In this document: piece after piece, positions 51,181 through 61,322 of the stretch
Position numbering within the stretch: the stretch's first letter is position 1
Layout: each line of letters opens with the position of its first letter
Assembly: GCF_003073135.1 (NCBI RefSeq)
Contig: NZ_PGDQ01000006.1
Location: 62,001-126,000, forward strand
Source: Euzebya rosea
Lineage (GTDB): Bacteria; Actinomycetota; Nitriliruptoria; Euzebyales; Euzebyaceae
Direction of reading: 5' to 3'
DNA length: 64,000 nt
Notes under the pieces: generated by a model
Databases searched by the model: none
What the model saw: only the letters and a program-made list of their open reading frames with translations
Told to the model about the DNA's origin: nothing
Program-made: the position numbers and the translations under genes

Positions 51181-52134
51181 ATGAACGGATCACCCAGGAT
51201 CGTCTCGCTCGCCGGCGGCATCGGTGCCGCACGGTTCCTCCGCGGACTGGTCCGCGCCGTCGACCCCGCGTTGCTGACGGTCGTCGCCAACACCGGCGAC
51301 GACCTGGCGATCCACGGCCTGCACGTCTCGCCGGACCTCGACACGATCACCTACACCCTCGGTGGTGGCGTGCACCCCGAGCAGGGGTGGGGCAGGGAAG
51401 GAGAGACCTTCGCGGTCGCGGAGGAGCTGAAGGGCCGCTACGGCCAGCCCGACTGGTTCACCCTCGGCGACCGCGACATCGCCACCCACCTCGTCCGGGC
51501 CCGGATCATCGGCGAGGGCGGCACACTGACCGACGCCACCCGCACGATCGCCCGCGCCTGGCACCTGCCGTTCGAGCTGCTGCCGATGACCGATGCGAGG
51601 GTCGCCACCCGGGTACGGACCAGCGACGGCCGCGACCTGCACTTCCAGGAGTGGTGGGTCGGCGAACGGGCGGCCTCACCGATCGATCGGGTCTGGCTCG
51701 AGGGAGGGGAGGAGGCCCGGGCCACCGACGCCGTCGTCGCGGCCATCGAGGCCGCAGACGTGGTCGTCCTGTGCCCCTCCAACCCCGTCGTGTCGATCGG
51801 CACGATCCTCGACACCGCCCCCGTCCGTGACCTCCTTCACCGCACGCCGGTCGTCGGGGTCAGCCCGATCGTCGGCGGCCGCGTCGTGCGGGGCATGGCC
51901 GACAAGCTGCTGCCGGCCGTCGGTGCGGAGGTCAGCGCCGCCGGGGTGGCTGCGCTCTACGCCGACTTCCTCGACGGCTGGGTGATCGACACCGCCGACG
52001 CCGACAGCGCCGACACCATCCGCGCGACCGGGGTCGAGGTCGCCGTCACCGACACGATGATGGTCGACGTGGACGTCGCGACCCGGCTGGCCGAGACCGC
52101 CCTGGGCATGCTCGGCACCCTCCAGGCGGCCTGA
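51181..52134 (+). CDS. cofD: 2-phospho-L-lactate/PEP transferase of F420 synthesis (FbiA/CofD)
   Basis: A 317-residue enzyme that joins FO to a lactyl or phosphoenolpyruvyl phosphate from its GDP-activated donor, making F420-0 or dehydro-F420-0. Family features: GGIGAARFLRGL (N-terminal nucleotide loop), VVANTGDDLAIHGLHVSPDLDT, TLGDRDIATHLVRA, LCPSNPVVSIGTIL and VGVSPIVGGRVVRGMADKL. ATG 51181 is preceded by a TAGGCT box at leaderless distance. A converging luciferase-like F420 enzyme follows. The guanylyltransferase CofC/FbiD was not found in the window. Confidence 0.95.
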   Translation: MNGSPRIVSLAGGIGAARFLRGLVRAVDPALLTVVANTGDDLAIHGLHVSPDLDTITYTLGGGVHPEQGWGREGETFAVAEELKGRYGQPDWFTLGDRDIATHLVRARIIGEGGTLTDATRTIARAWHLPFELLPMTDARVATRVRTSDGRDLHFQEWWVGERAASPIDRVWLEGGEEARATDAVVAAIEAADVVVLCPSNPVVSIGTILDTAPVRDLLHRTPVVGVSPIVGGRVVRGMADKLLPAVGAEVSAAGVAALYADFLDGWVIDTADADSADTIRATGVEVAVTDTMMVDVDVATRLAETALGMLGTLQAA

Positions 52135-52135
52135 T

Positions 52136-52163
52136 CGCCGGCCGGGTCACGACCCGACCGGCG
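52136..52163. terminator. Bidirectional terminator after cofD
   Basis: A stem of 6+6 bp with one C/A mismatch (arms 52136-52148 and 52151-52163) right after the cofD stop, between two convergent genes. Confidence 0.55.
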
Positions 52164-52186
52164 CGTCCGGGGCACGAGGGGTGCGA

Positions 52187-53122
52187 TCAGCGCAGCTGGC
52201 CCATCAAGGCGACCATGTCGGTGTCGTCGTGCAGCTGGTGCTGCAGGAAGAACCGGCTGATCCCGGCCTCGCGGTACTCCTCGAGGCGGGCCTGGGCCTG
52301 CTCGACGGTGCCGACGACCCACTCGTCCCGCAGCCCGGCCAGCCACTCCTCGACGCTGCCATCGGCGCTGGACCACGACATGATCCGCTCCGCCCGGGCG
52401 CGGACGTCGGCCTCGGTCTCGCCGAGGATGCACCCGGTCATGATCGACATCGGCAACGGGTCGCGGCCGACGTCCGCGCAGGCGGCGTCCAGGCGGGCCT
52501 TGCGTTCGCGGACGGCGTCGGTGCTGGGGAAGGTCGTGTTGTACTCGTCGGCCCACCGGGCGGCCAGCGCCGCCCCCCGCGGCTGGGCCTGCCCGCCCAT
52601 GATGATCGGCACGTGGCCGAGCGGCTTGGGACGTGCCCGGCAGTCGGCCAGCGTGTAGTGCTCGCCGTCGAAGTCGAAGGACTCCTCGGTCCACTGTCGG
52701 CGGATGATCTCGATCTGCTCGGCCATCACGTCGTAGCGCGTGCCGAGGTCGGCGAAGTCGAAGCCGTACATCGAGTGCTCGAGCGCGTTCCAGCCGGCAC
52801 CGAATCCCAGCTCCACACGGCCACCGGACACGTGGTCGGCGACAACGACCTGCTTCGCGAGCACCGACGGGTGCCGGAAGGACGCCGGCGAGACCATGGT
52901 GCCCAGCTGGATGGTGTCGGTCATGGCGGCGAGGGCCGCCAGCGTCGACCACGCGTCGAGCGCGCTGCGCTCGGTGCGGCCCTGCACGCTGGCGTAGTGG
53001 TCGCTGCGGAAGAGGCCCTGGAGCCCAGCGGACTCCGCCGCCTCCGCGAGCGCGACCCAGTGCGCCCAGGTCACGGACTCCTGTCCTTCGATCATGAGGT
53101 TGATTGCCGTGGTGGTTGCCAT
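52187..53122 (-). CDS. F420-dependent luciferase-like (LLM) oxidoreductase
   Basis: A 311-residue TIM-barrel protein of the LLM class F420 family: GLQGLFRSDHYASV, AAMTDTIQLGTMVSPASFRHP, RVELGFGAGWNALEH, HVPIIMGGQAQPRG and WADEYNTTFP. Members take hydride from reduced F420 to reduce or oxidise diverse substrates; the substrate is unknown. It lies between the two F420 assembly genes cofD and cofE, facing cofD and divergent from cofE. ATG 53122 gives MATTTAINLM; the intergenic region with cofE is only 32 bp, so their promoters overlap. Confidence 0.88.
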   Translation of the reverse strand: MATTTAINLMIEGQESVTWAHWVALAEAAESAGLQGLFRSDHYASVQGRTERSALDAWSTLAALAAMTDTIQLGTMVSPASFRHPSVLAKQVVVADHVSGGRVELGFGAGWNALEHSMYGFDFADLGTRYDVMAEQIEIIRRQWTEESFDFDGEHYTLADCRARPKPLGHVPIIMGGQAQPRGAALAARWADEYNTTFPSTDAVRERKARLDAACADVGRDPLPMSIMTGCILGETEADVRARAERIMSWSSADGSVEEWLAGLRDEWVVGTVEQAQARLEEYREAGISRFFLQHQLHDDTDMVALMGQLR

Positions 53123-53140
53123 GGTCCCACTGTGCCCGAA

Positions 53141-53146
53141 TAGCCT
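53141..53146 (+). promoter_or_regulatory. -10 box (TAGCCT) for leaderless cofE
   Basis: TAGCCT ends 8 nt before ATG 53155; a possible TTGCCA at 53116-53121 gives a 19-nt spacer. It sits in the 32-bp divergent gap with the LLM gene. Confidence 0.5.
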
Positions 53147-53154
53147 GTCGCCAC

Positions 53155-54099
53155 ATGCACATCACCCTGCTGCCCGTCGAGGGAATCGGTGAGGTCCGGG
53201 CCGGTGACGACCTTCCCGGCCTGATCAGCGCCGCCGTCGGCCTGCGCGACGGCGACGTCGTGGTGGTGTCGTCCAAGGTGGTCAGCAAGTCGATGGGGCT
53301 GACCGCCGCGCCGCGGGCCGGTGAGCAGGTGGAGGACGCCCGGCGTCGCATCGCGATGGCCGACGAGGTCGTGGTCGACACCCCCCATGTCGTCGTCGTC
53401 CGGACTCCCCACGGCTTCGTGTGCGCCAACGCCGGCATCGACGCCTCCAACGTGCCCGGCGGTGAGCTGCTGCTGCTGCCCGACGACGTGGACGCGGCCG
53501 CCGCGGACATCCGCGCGGGGCTGCGTCGCCTGACCGGCGTCGACACCGCGGTGATCGTCTCCGACACCTTCGGCCGTGCCTGGCGGGAGGGCCAGACCGA
53601 CGTCGCGCTGGGGGTTGCCGGCATGCAGGCCCTGCGCGACGAACGCGGCACCGTCGACCGGGAGGGTCAGGCGCTGCGCGTGACGCTGATCGCCCAGGCC
53701 GACCAGATCGCCGGTGCGGCCGACATGGTCCGCGACAAGGCCGCCGGGGTGCCCGTCGTCGTCGTCCGCGGGCTGGACGTGGTGGCCCCCTCGGCGACGG
53801 GCGGCGGACAGGCGCTGGTCCGGGGGCCCGAGACCGACCTGTTCCCCCACGGACGGGGCTGGCTGGCCCGTCGCCTGGCAACGGGGGAGGGGGCGCCGGT
53901 GCGGGCCGGCCTGCCCGAGGCGTGGGAGTGGCAGCGGGTCGCCGAGGCGGCGGGGGGCGGGTCGTTTGTGGCCGACCGCATCGACGTGGCCGACGGGCTG
54001 GCTGCAGGCCGTGCCGAGGCAGCGCTGCTGGACCTGGGCTACGACGCCGCGGTGCACCACGGTGACGGCTGGACGGTCGTCGTCCGGCCGGTGGGCTGA
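53155..54099 (+). CDS. cofE: F420-0:gamma-glutamyl ligase (CofE domain of FbiB)
   Basis: A 314-residue ligase that adds glutamates to F420-0. CofE features: VVVVSSKVVSKSMG, NAGIDASNVPGGELLLLPDDVD, VSDTFGRAWREGQTDVALG and DQIAGAADMVRDKAAGVPVVVVRGL. Mycobacterial FbiB carries a C-terminal nitroreductase-type FMN domain that reduces dehydro-F420-0 and totals about 450 residues; that domain is absent. Instead about 80 residues with no recognised fold follow the ligase. ATG 53155 is supported by the TAGCCT box 8 nt upstream. Confidence 0.92.
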   Translation: MHITLLPVEGIGEVRAGDDLPGLISAAVGLRDGDVVVVSSKVVSKSMGLTAAPRAGEQVEDARRRIAMADEVVVDTPHVVVVRTPHGFVCANAGIDASNVPGGELLLLPDDVDAAAADIRAGLRRLTGVDTAVIVSDTFGRAWREGQTDVALGVAGMQALRDERGTVDREGQALRVTLIAQADQIAGAADMVRDKAAGVPVVVVRGLDVVAPSATGGGQALVRGPETDLFPHGRGWLARRLATGEGAPVRAGLPEAWEWQRVAEAAGGGSFVADRIDVADGLAAGRAEAALLDLGYDAAVHHGDGWTVVVRPVG

Positions 54100-54112
54100 C
54101 CGGAGACAGGGG

Positions 54113-54130
54113 GGCCGGTGGTGTCCGGCC
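54113..54130. terminator. Stem-loop between cofE and the ABC operon
   Basis: GGCCGG pairs with CCGGCC around TGGTGT in the 37-nt gap between convergent genes. It is short. Confidence 0.35.
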
Positions 54131-54136
54131 GGTGCC

Positions 54137-54844
54137 TTACAGGGTTGCGTCCTGGCTCGCCGAGTCCTGCAGGGCGCCGTCCACGATGCGGACCGTGCGG
54201 TCGCCGTAGTCGAGCACCCGCTCGTCGTGGGTCACCACGATCGCCGCGACGCCCCGGTCCTTGACCTCGCGGCGCAGCAGCTCCATGACCTGCTGGCCGA
54301 GCTCGCTGTCGAGCGCCGACGTGGGTTCGTCGACCAGCACGAGCGCCGGGTCGTTCATGAGCGCTCGACCGATGGCCACGCGCTGCTTCTGCCCGCCGGA
54401 CAGCTGCGAGGGCAGGTTGCCGGCACGGTCGCCGAGGCCCAGTTCGTCCAGAAGCTGGTCCGCCCGCTGCTTGGCCGCCCTGTCGATCCGGCTGCCGCCG
54501 AAGTCCCGGACGACCAGCAGGTTCTCGCGGGCGGTCAGGAACGGCACCAGGTTCACGGACTGGAAGACGAAGCCGATCCGGTCGCGACGGAACGCCGCCA
54601 GCTGCCGGCTGTCGAGCGTGTCGACCGCCTCGTCGCCGACGACGACGCGGCCGCTCGTCGGCTGCAGCAGCGCACCGGCGACCGTCAGGAGGGTCGTCTT
54701 GCCGGACCCGGACGGGCCCACGAGGATGACCATCTCGTCGGTGGCGACCTGCATGGAGACGTCGTCGAGCGCGACGACCTGCTGCTCGCCCTCCCCGTAG
54801 GTCTTGCGGACGTTGTCGAGTTCGAGTGCATGCATGGAGGTCAT
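54137..54844 (-). CDS. ABC transporter ATPase of the TetR-controlled FtsX exporter
   Basis: A 235-residue ATPase with Walker A VGPSGSGKTTLL (about residue 42), FVFQSVNLVPFLT, signature LSGGQKQRVAIGRAL, Walker B LVLVDEPTSALDSEL and the H-loop VVTHDERVL. It belongs to the MacB/LolD group. Its ATG overlaps the upstream permease stop as ATGA. With the two FtsX permeases upstream it forms a three-gene operon divergent from a TetR gene; export of a toxic compound or lipid is likely but unproven. Confidence 0.92.
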   Translation of the reverse strand: MTSMHALELDNVRKTYGEGEQQVVALDDVSMQVATDEMVILVGPSGSGKTTLLTVAGALLQPTSGRVVVGDEAVDTLDSRQLAAFRRDRIGFVFQSVNLVPFLTARENLLVVRDFGGSRIDRAAKQRADQLLDELGLGDRAGNLPSQLSGGQKQRVAIGRALMNDPALVLVDEPTSALDSELGQQVMELLRREVKDRGVAAIVVTHDERVLDYGDRTVRIVDGALQDSASQDATL

Positions 54845-55920
54845 CCGATCGCGGAGGCGGGGTCGATGCGCACGATCCGCCGGAGGGTCAGGAGGCTGCC
54901 GAGCAGCGCGGTGAGGACGGTGCCGCCCGCGATCAGCCCGACGCGGGCGGGCAGGATGCGGATGGGCAGGTCGGCCGGGAGCAGGCCGGTGAAGGCGAAC
55001 GCGACGACGATGCCGGCCACCAGGGCGACGGCGCTGATCGCCACGGCCTGCACGGCGAGCCCGGTCAGCAGGTCGCGGGTCCCCGCACCGAGTGCCTTCA
55101 GCACCGCGTACAAGCCGACGCGTTCCAGCACGATCAGCGCGAAGAAGAGGCCGATGACCAGCAGCGTGACGGCGAACGTCACGCCGATGATCCCCTCGAA
55201 GGTCGAGGACTGCTGCTGGACCACGTCGAGGGCGAGGATGGCGTCCTCCGGCGTGACGGCGTCGACGCCCTCGGCCACCGATCCCTGCGCCAGGGCGTCG
55301 GCGGACCCGGTCGGGATGAGCACGAGCGCCTGGGATGCCCCGGCGGGCAGCACGTCGGCGGGGGCGGCGTCCATCGCGACGTCACGCCACTGGTCCCACG
55401 GCAGCCACACCGTCGGGGATCCCTGCGTCAGGTCGTCGATCAGGTCGCTGACGGTCACGGGGGTGGCCGCGGGACCGATCTCGATCACGTCGCCCACCTC
55501 GATCCCGGTCAGCTCGGCCAGGGTCGCGTCGACGATGGCGCCGTCGGGGGACGGGGCCGGCAGCACGTCGGTGCCGAGGTCGTAGCCGAACACGGCGACG
55601 TCCTCGACGGTGTCGGTGTCCCGGGGCACCGCGGTCGTGTCGACCCGTCCGAGGCGGCCGACCGCGTCGACGTCGTCCCGTGCCTCCAGCTCCTCGGCGG
55701 TGTCGGCCCCGACGACCGACCGCTGCAGCTGCAGCTCGGCGCTGTCGGCGAAGGCCAGCACCATGCCGTCGTGGGCACGGTAGGCCCCGGTCTGGCTGCC
55801 CTCCAGTCCGTCGAGGAACCCCCCGAGGACCAGCAGCAGCACGACGAGCAGGGTCAGGGCGGCGGTGACGGGCGCGAAGCGGCCGGGCTCGCGTTGCAGC
55901 TCGCGGATGGCGATGCGCAT
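54841..55920 (-). CDS. FtsX-family ABC permease
   Basis: This 359-residue permease has a first helix (TLLVVLLLVLGGFLDGL, about 22-40), a periplasmic domain (about 45-235) and three helices of the FtsX core (ALIVLERVGLYAVLKALG at about 265, VALVAGIVVAFAFTGLL and VGLIAGGTVLTALLGSLLTL). The pattern is one half of an FtsX pair. It starts with ATG 55920, immediately next to the stop of the larger permease, and its stop overlaps the ATPase start. Confidence 0.88.
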   Translation of the reverse strand: MRIAIRELQREPGRFAPVTAALTLLVVLLLVLGGFLDGLEGSQTGAYRAHDGMVLAFADSAELQLQRSVVGADTAEELEARDDVDAVGRLGRVDTTAVPRDTDTVEDVAVFGYDLGTDVLPAPSPDGAIVDATLAELTGIEVGDVIEIGPAATPVTVSDLIDDLTQGSPTVWLPWDQWRDVAMDAAPADVLPAGASQALVLIPTGSADALAQGSVAEGVDAVTPEDAILALDVVQQQSSTFEGIIGVTFAVTLLVIGLFFALIVLERVGLYAVLKALGAGTRDLLTGLAVQAVAISAVALVAGIVVAFAFTGLLPADLPIRILPARVGLIAGGTVLTALLGSLLTLRRIVRIDPASAIG

Positions 55921-57030
55921 CTAGGCCACCCCTCCCGTGGTCGCGTCGATCGGGTCGATGGCCAGCACGCGCCGGACGGCGCCGACGGACGCCAGCAGGC
56001 CGAGCACGACGATCGCACTGACCGAGGCGACCGTGGTCCCGGTCGACAGGGACGACCCGAAGACGTCCCGGGTGACCGACAGCAGGCCCGAGGTGGCGAC
56101 GACGCCGAGCACCGATCCGAGCCCCACCACCGCCACGGCCTGCAGGAGCACCGGCTTGACGACGTCCCCGCGGCTGCCGCCGATGGCTCGCAGCAGGACG
56201 AGGGCCTCGGTCTTCTGCACCGTGAGGATGAGGAAGAACACGCCGGTCACGATCGTGACCACGATGTAGAGCAGTAGGTAGAGGATGGAGAAGGACCGGG
56301 TGATCTGGCCGACGCCGGGGATCGCGTCGGTGGCCGTGGCGCGGTCGACCGCCTCGAGTCCGTCCACCCGATCGGTGATGGCCGTGGCAACCGCTGCGGG
56401 GTCGGCTTCGTCGGTGACGGTGACGCCGATCCACGAGACGGGCACGTCGATCGGGGCGCCGGCGCGCGCACGGACCGCCTCGGTATAGGTGTCCAGCGGC
56501 ACGTAGAACGTCGGCAGCACGTTCAGCGCCGCATCGCTGCTGGTGCCGACCACCGTCAGCGTCCGATCACCCACCTGCACCGTGTCGTCGACGGCGAACG
56601 CGCTGTCCAGGCTGCTGCCGCTGAACAGGGCCTCGTCCGGTGCCTCGGGTCGCCTGCCCTCGTCGACGTCCCGGGGGCTGGCAGGGCCCGCAGGGTCACC
56701 CCCGACGATCGCGATGTCGGTGTCACCGACGTCGGTCGTTGCGGTGAAGACGCTGACCCCGACGGGCGTCGCGTCCCGGACTCCCTCGACGTCGGCAACG
56801 GCGTCGGCCGCATCGAGGGTGACGACGCTGGCGAAGGGGTTCAGCCGGGCCCGGTCGGAGTAGACGAACACGTCGGCCCGGTTGGACTCGAACGCACCCG
56901 TCAGCCCGCTGGTCAGGGCGCCGGCGACGGTCTGGAAGAACAGCAGCAGCAGCACGAGGAGGGCGACCGCACCGACGAGCAGCGCGAATCGTCCCGGGGC
57001 GCGCCGCATCTCGGCGAGGGCGATGAACAC
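55921..57030 (-). CDS. FtsX-family ABC permease, first gene of the operon
   Basis: A 369-residue permease of the same layout: a first helix (LLVGAVALLVLLLLFFQTV), a periplasmic domain about 45-245, then YLLLYIVVTIVTGVFFLIL, TEALVLLRAIGGSRGDVVK and two further helices. It pairs with the next gene to give an FtsX heterodimer. The start is a GTG at 57030; a CATACT box ends 6 nt upstream, so the message is probably leaderless. An 18-bp palindrome between this box and the next start is the likely repressor site. Confidence 0.88.
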   Translation of the reverse strand: MFIALAEMRRAPGRFALLVGAVALLVLLLLFFQTVAGALTSGLTGAFESNRADVFVYSDRARLNPFASVVTLDAADAVADVEGVRDATPVGVSVFTATTDVGDTDIAIVGGDPAGPASPRDVDEGRRPEAPDEALFSGSSLDSAFAVDDTVQVGDRTLTVVGTSSDAALNVLPTFYVPLDTYTEAVRARAGAPIDVPVSWIGVTVTDEADPAAVATAITDRVDGLEAVDRATATDAIPGVGQITRSFSILYLLLYIVVTIVTGVFFLILTVQKTEALVLLRAIGGSRGDVVKPVLLQAVAVVGLGSVLGVVATSGLLSVTRDVFGSSLSTGTTVASVSAIVVLGLLASVGAVRRVLAIDPIDATTGGVA

Positions 57031-57036
57031 GGCGCC

Positions 57037-57042
57037 AGTATG
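57037..57042 (-). promoter_or_regulatory. -10 box (CATACT) of the FtsX operon
   Basis: On the minus strand CATACT ends 6 nt before GTG 57030. The next 17 nt are almost entirely the palindrome, with GTTTAC at the -35 position. Confidence 0.45.
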
Positions 57043-57060
57043 CGACACGACGTCGTGTCG
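57043..57060. promoter_or_regulatory. TetR operator: perfect 18-bp palindrome
   Basis: CGACACGACGTCGTGTCG reads identically on both strands and lies between the divergent FtsX operon and the TetR gene. It covers the spacer of the FtsX promoter and overlaps the -35 of the TetR promoter, so one bound dimer could repress both. Confidence 0.7.
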
Positions 57061-57072
57061 TAAACAGGTGGG

Positions 57073-57078
57073 TAGGAT
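57073..57078 (+). promoter_or_regulatory. -10 box (TAGGAT) for leaderless tetR
   Basis: TAGGAT ends 6 nt before ATG 57085, the same arrangement as at 8474. Confidence 0.45.
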
Positions 57079-57084
57079 CTCGCC

Positions 57085-57696
57085 ATGCCGTCGCTGTGGG
57101 CCGACTCCCTGGACGAGCACCGCGAGCTGGTGCTCGGCAAGGTGCTGGCGGCCTACGAGGCGCTGCGTGCCGAGGTCGGGGTCGAGGCCGTCACCCTGAC
57201 CGCCGTCGCCCAGCGCGCGGGAATCGCCCGCAGCGCCCTCTACAACTACGTCAAGGACAAGCACGGCCTGGTCCTGCTGCACGCCGAGCGGACCATGAGC
57301 GGGGCCGAGCAGCAGCTGCAGGCCGGACTCGCGGGGGTCGACGGTGCCGCGGCGCGGCTGCGGCGGTTCATCGCCATGAACATGGCCATGTACGCGGCCG
57401 TGCCGGCTGCGGCCGATGACCTCATGCCCATGCTGGACGCCGAGGAACAGCAGCGGATGCGTGACGCCCTCGCCCCGATCCGGGCGATGCTCCACGAGAT
57501 CGTGGCCGACGGTGTCGCGTCCGGCGACTTCCGGGGGCGGACCGAGGACCTGGTCGAGCTGCTGTCCGCCACGATCGGGGGGTACCGGCTTCCGGTGGCC
57601 AGCGGTCGGGTGGACCCGCAGCGGGCGGCGGAGGTGGTCGGCGAGGTGCTCCTCGCGGGCCTCCAGCACGCAGCGCTGCCGGCGGAGGAGGACTGA
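57085..57696 (+). CDS. TetR-family transcriptional repressor
   Basis: A 203-residue regulator. The N-terminal helix-turn-helix (about residues 30-70) reads VTLTAVAQRAGIARSALYNYVKDKHGLVLLH, which is the TetR recognition signature. The C-terminal helical domain (about 80-195) should bind a ligand. It is divergent from the FtsX exporter operon, separated by 54 bp that include a perfect 18-bp palindrome, which strongly suggests local autoregulation and exporter control. The ligand is unknown. The start is supported by a TAGGAT box 6 nt upstream. Confidence 0.93.
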   Translation: MPSLWADSLDEHRELVLGKVLAAYEALRAEVGVEAVTLTAVAQRAGIARSALYNYVKDKHGLVLLHAERTMSGAEQQLQAGLAGVDGAAARLRRFIAMNMAMYAAVPAAADDLMPMLDAEEQQRMRDALAPIRAMLHEIVADGVASGDFRGRTEDLVELLSATIGGYRLPVASGRVDPQRAAEVVGEVLLAGLQHAALPAEED

Positions 57697-57755
57697 CGGC
57701 GCCGGACACGAACGGGCGCGTCGGCCGTCGAACGCGGTTGGTTCCGCCACCCCGA

Positions 57756-57761
57756 TACACT
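57756..57761 (+). promoter_or_regulatory. Possible -10 box (TACACT) for the DUF3105 gene
   Basis: TACACT lies about 107 nt before GTG 57869. No -35 at 17 nt is convincing. Confidence 0.3.
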
Positions 57762-57868
57762 CTGCGTTCGCGCGCCCGCTCACCGGGCGCACTTGCGTCA
57801 TCACTGCCAGCCCAGGGGACGCCGCGCTCGAACCCCGAGTGTGCCCCCAGACGGAGGAACCACTCGCC

Positions 57869-58759
57869 GTGTCCGAAGAAGAACAGTTCGAATCCAAGCG
57901 CGAGCGCCAGAAGGCCCGCCGCGCTGCCCGCCTCGAGCAGGAGGCCCAGCAGGCCAAGGCCGAGGGTGTCCGCCGGACGGCCACCTACGGCATCGTCGGC
58001 CTCGTCGTCGTCGCGCTGATCGGGCTGCTGGTGTTCCGGCAGATCCAGAAGGGCCAGCAGGAGGAGGAGCAGGCGGCCGAGGTCGCGGCACGCCTCGACG
58101 AGCTGGGGTGCACGCCCGACGAGCGGCAGGCCGACCTCGGTGGCGGTCACATCTCCGGCACCGGCGACGCCCTCTCGCAGGAGCCGCCGTCGGTCATCTA
58201 CCCCGACGCCCCGCCGTCCTCGGGTCGCCACATCGGCCAGGTCGCCCCCTCGGGCGTCTACGACGTGAAGATCGACCCGCGCTTCACCACCCACAACCTG
58301 GAGCACGGCTACATCGTGGCCTGGTACGACGCGGACTCGCCCGCCGACCAGGTCGAGGAGCTCAAGGCCTGGGGTGAGGAGATGCTCGACGGGGACTACC
58401 CCAAGCTGATCGTCAGCGAGTACTTCGAGGACATCCCCGACGCGAACTTCGCCTACACGGCCTGGTTCTTCCGCCAGACCTGCGACACCTTCGACGCCGA
58501 CGTGGCCGAGGTGTTCACCCGCACGCACTACGACACCAACGGTGAGGGCCCCGAGAAGGGCATCCCGACCCACAACGTCGGTGCGCAGGGCGTCATCGAC
58601 CCGGAGGGGGAGGACCTGTTCCTGCCGCCGCTGGACGAGGAGTTCGGGACCAGCTCCGCCGTCGACGACGTCGAGGGCGCCGAGCCGGCGACCGACGTCG
58701 ACCCGGGCAACGAGGACGCCGAGGCCGAGGACGAGCCCGTCGAGGCCGCCACGGAGTAG
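57869..58759 (+). CDS. DUF3105 single-pass membrane protein
   Basis: A 296-residue protein with a charged N-terminal helix (RERQKARRAARLEQEAQQ), one transmembrane segment (TYGIVGLVVVALIGLLVF, about 38-56), and an external DUF3105 domain about 75-235 with PPSSGRHIGQVAPSGVYD, HNLEHGYIVAWYD and AYTAWFFRQTCDTF. The tail is Asp/Glu rich. The biochemical role of the family is unknown. GTG 57869 has GGAGG 11 nt upstream. A strong terminator 24 nt downstream separates it from glmS. Confidence 0.85.
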   Translation: MSEEEQFESKRERQKARRAARLEQEAQQAKAEGVRRTATYGIVGLVVVALIGLLVFRQIQKGQQEEEQAAEVAARLDELGCTPDERQADLGGGHISGTGDALSQEPPSVIYPDAPPSSGRHIGQVAPSGVYDVKIDPRFTTHNLEHGYIVAWYDADSPADQVEELKAWGEEMLDGDYPKLIVSEYFEDIPDANFAYTAWFFRQTCDTFDADVAEVFTRTHYDTNGEGPEKGIPTHNVGAQGVIDPEGEDLFLPPLDEEFGTSSAVDDVEGAEPATDVDPGNEDAEAEDEPVEAATE

Positions 58760-58783
58760 TCGCCACCCGGCGAACGAACACCC

Positions 58784-58813
58784 ACGACGGGGCTGCTGCG
58801 GCAGCCCCGTCGT
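58784..58813. terminator. Terminator between DUF3105 gene and glmS
   Basis: A perfect 13-bp stem (58784-58796 with 58801-58813) around TGCG follows the DUF3105 stop by 24 nt. Confidence 0.7.
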
Positions 58814-58887
58814 CGCGTTCGGCCACCCCGACGCGGGCGGCGGTGGCGTGCCCGTCCGGGCAGCCCCGCAACCGTGGCTGGACGCCG

Positions 58888-58893
58888 TAGCCT
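58888..58893 (+). promoter_or_regulatory. -10 box (TAGCCT) for leaderless glmS
   Basis: TAGCCT ends 6 nt before ATG 58900; no Shine-Dalgarno is seen. Confidence 0.45.
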
Positions 58894-58899
58894 TGCCAC

Positions 58900-60731
<1,832 letters not shown>

Positions 60732-60732
<1 letters not shown>

Positions 60733-61097
60733 TGCCGATCCATGGCGTGGGGATCGACCTGGTCGAGCTGTCGCGCTTCCAGCGCACCCTCGACCGGACC
60801 CCCTCGATCCGCGGGCGCCTGTTCACCCCGCTGGAGCTGGAGCGGTGCGGCGAGCGGGTCGACCGGCTTGCCGCACGGTTCGCCGCGAAGGAAGCCGTCG
60901 CCAAGGCCATGGGGACGGGCATCCGCGGCTTCGCGTTCCTGGAGATCGAGGTGACCAACGACGACCTCGGCCGGCCGTCGGCGGTGCTGCTCGGCCGTGC
61001 GGCGATCACCGCCGACCGGCTGGGGATCATCGCCGTCCACCTGTCTCTAACCACCGCCACCGAAACCGTCGCCGCCTACGCCGTCGCGGAGCGGTGA
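60732..61097 (+). CDS. acpS: Holo-[acyl-carrier-protein] synthase
   Basis: A 121-residue enzyme that transfers 4'-phosphopantetheine from CoA to acyl carrier protein. It has HGVGIDLVELSRF with the metal-binding Asp, and the RFAAKEAVAKAMG motif with the Glu ligand; length matches AcpS. The GTG start at 60732 shares its G with the glmS TAG stop, so it is translationally coupled. Common neighbours of acpS in actinobacteria (nnr, alr) follow after the repeat region. Confidence 0.94.
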
Positions 61098-61135
61098 GGG
61101 TGCCGGGGCGGCCCGGGCCGTGGCGCGCCCCGAGG

Positions 61136-61322
61136 TTGGCGTTCGGCCACGATTGTGGTCAGGGGTGCACGGGTGCTCCGTTCGCCACAATCGTCGGCGT
61201 CGACCATTCTCGGGAGTTTGGCGTTCGGCCACGATTGTGGTCAGGGGTGCACGGGTGCTCCGTTCGCCACAATCGTCGGCGTCGACCATTCTCGGGAGTT
61301 TGGCTTCCGGCCACGATCGTGG
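61136..61322. repeat. 82-bp tandem repeats (two full, one partial) with palindromic cores
   Basis: The 286-nt gap between acpS and nnr contains two identical 82-bp units (61136-61217, 61218-61299) and a third, diverged partial copy to about 61322. Each unit holds CCACGATTGTGG and, 38 nt later, CCACAATCGTCG, whose parts are inverted to each other (ACGATTGTGG with CCACAATCGT). The third copy has a perfect 12-bp palindrome CCACGATCGTGG (61311-61322). No gene is evident. Confidence 0.9.

Noticed and set aside
58814-58899. glmS ribozyme in front of glmS
   Set aside because: The gap after the terminator is only 86 nt, shows no ribozyme core, and a leaderless promoter fits better.
61136-61322. CRISPR array in the acpS-nnr gap
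   Set aside because: Units are 82 bp, directly adjacent with no unique spacers, and no cas genes are present.
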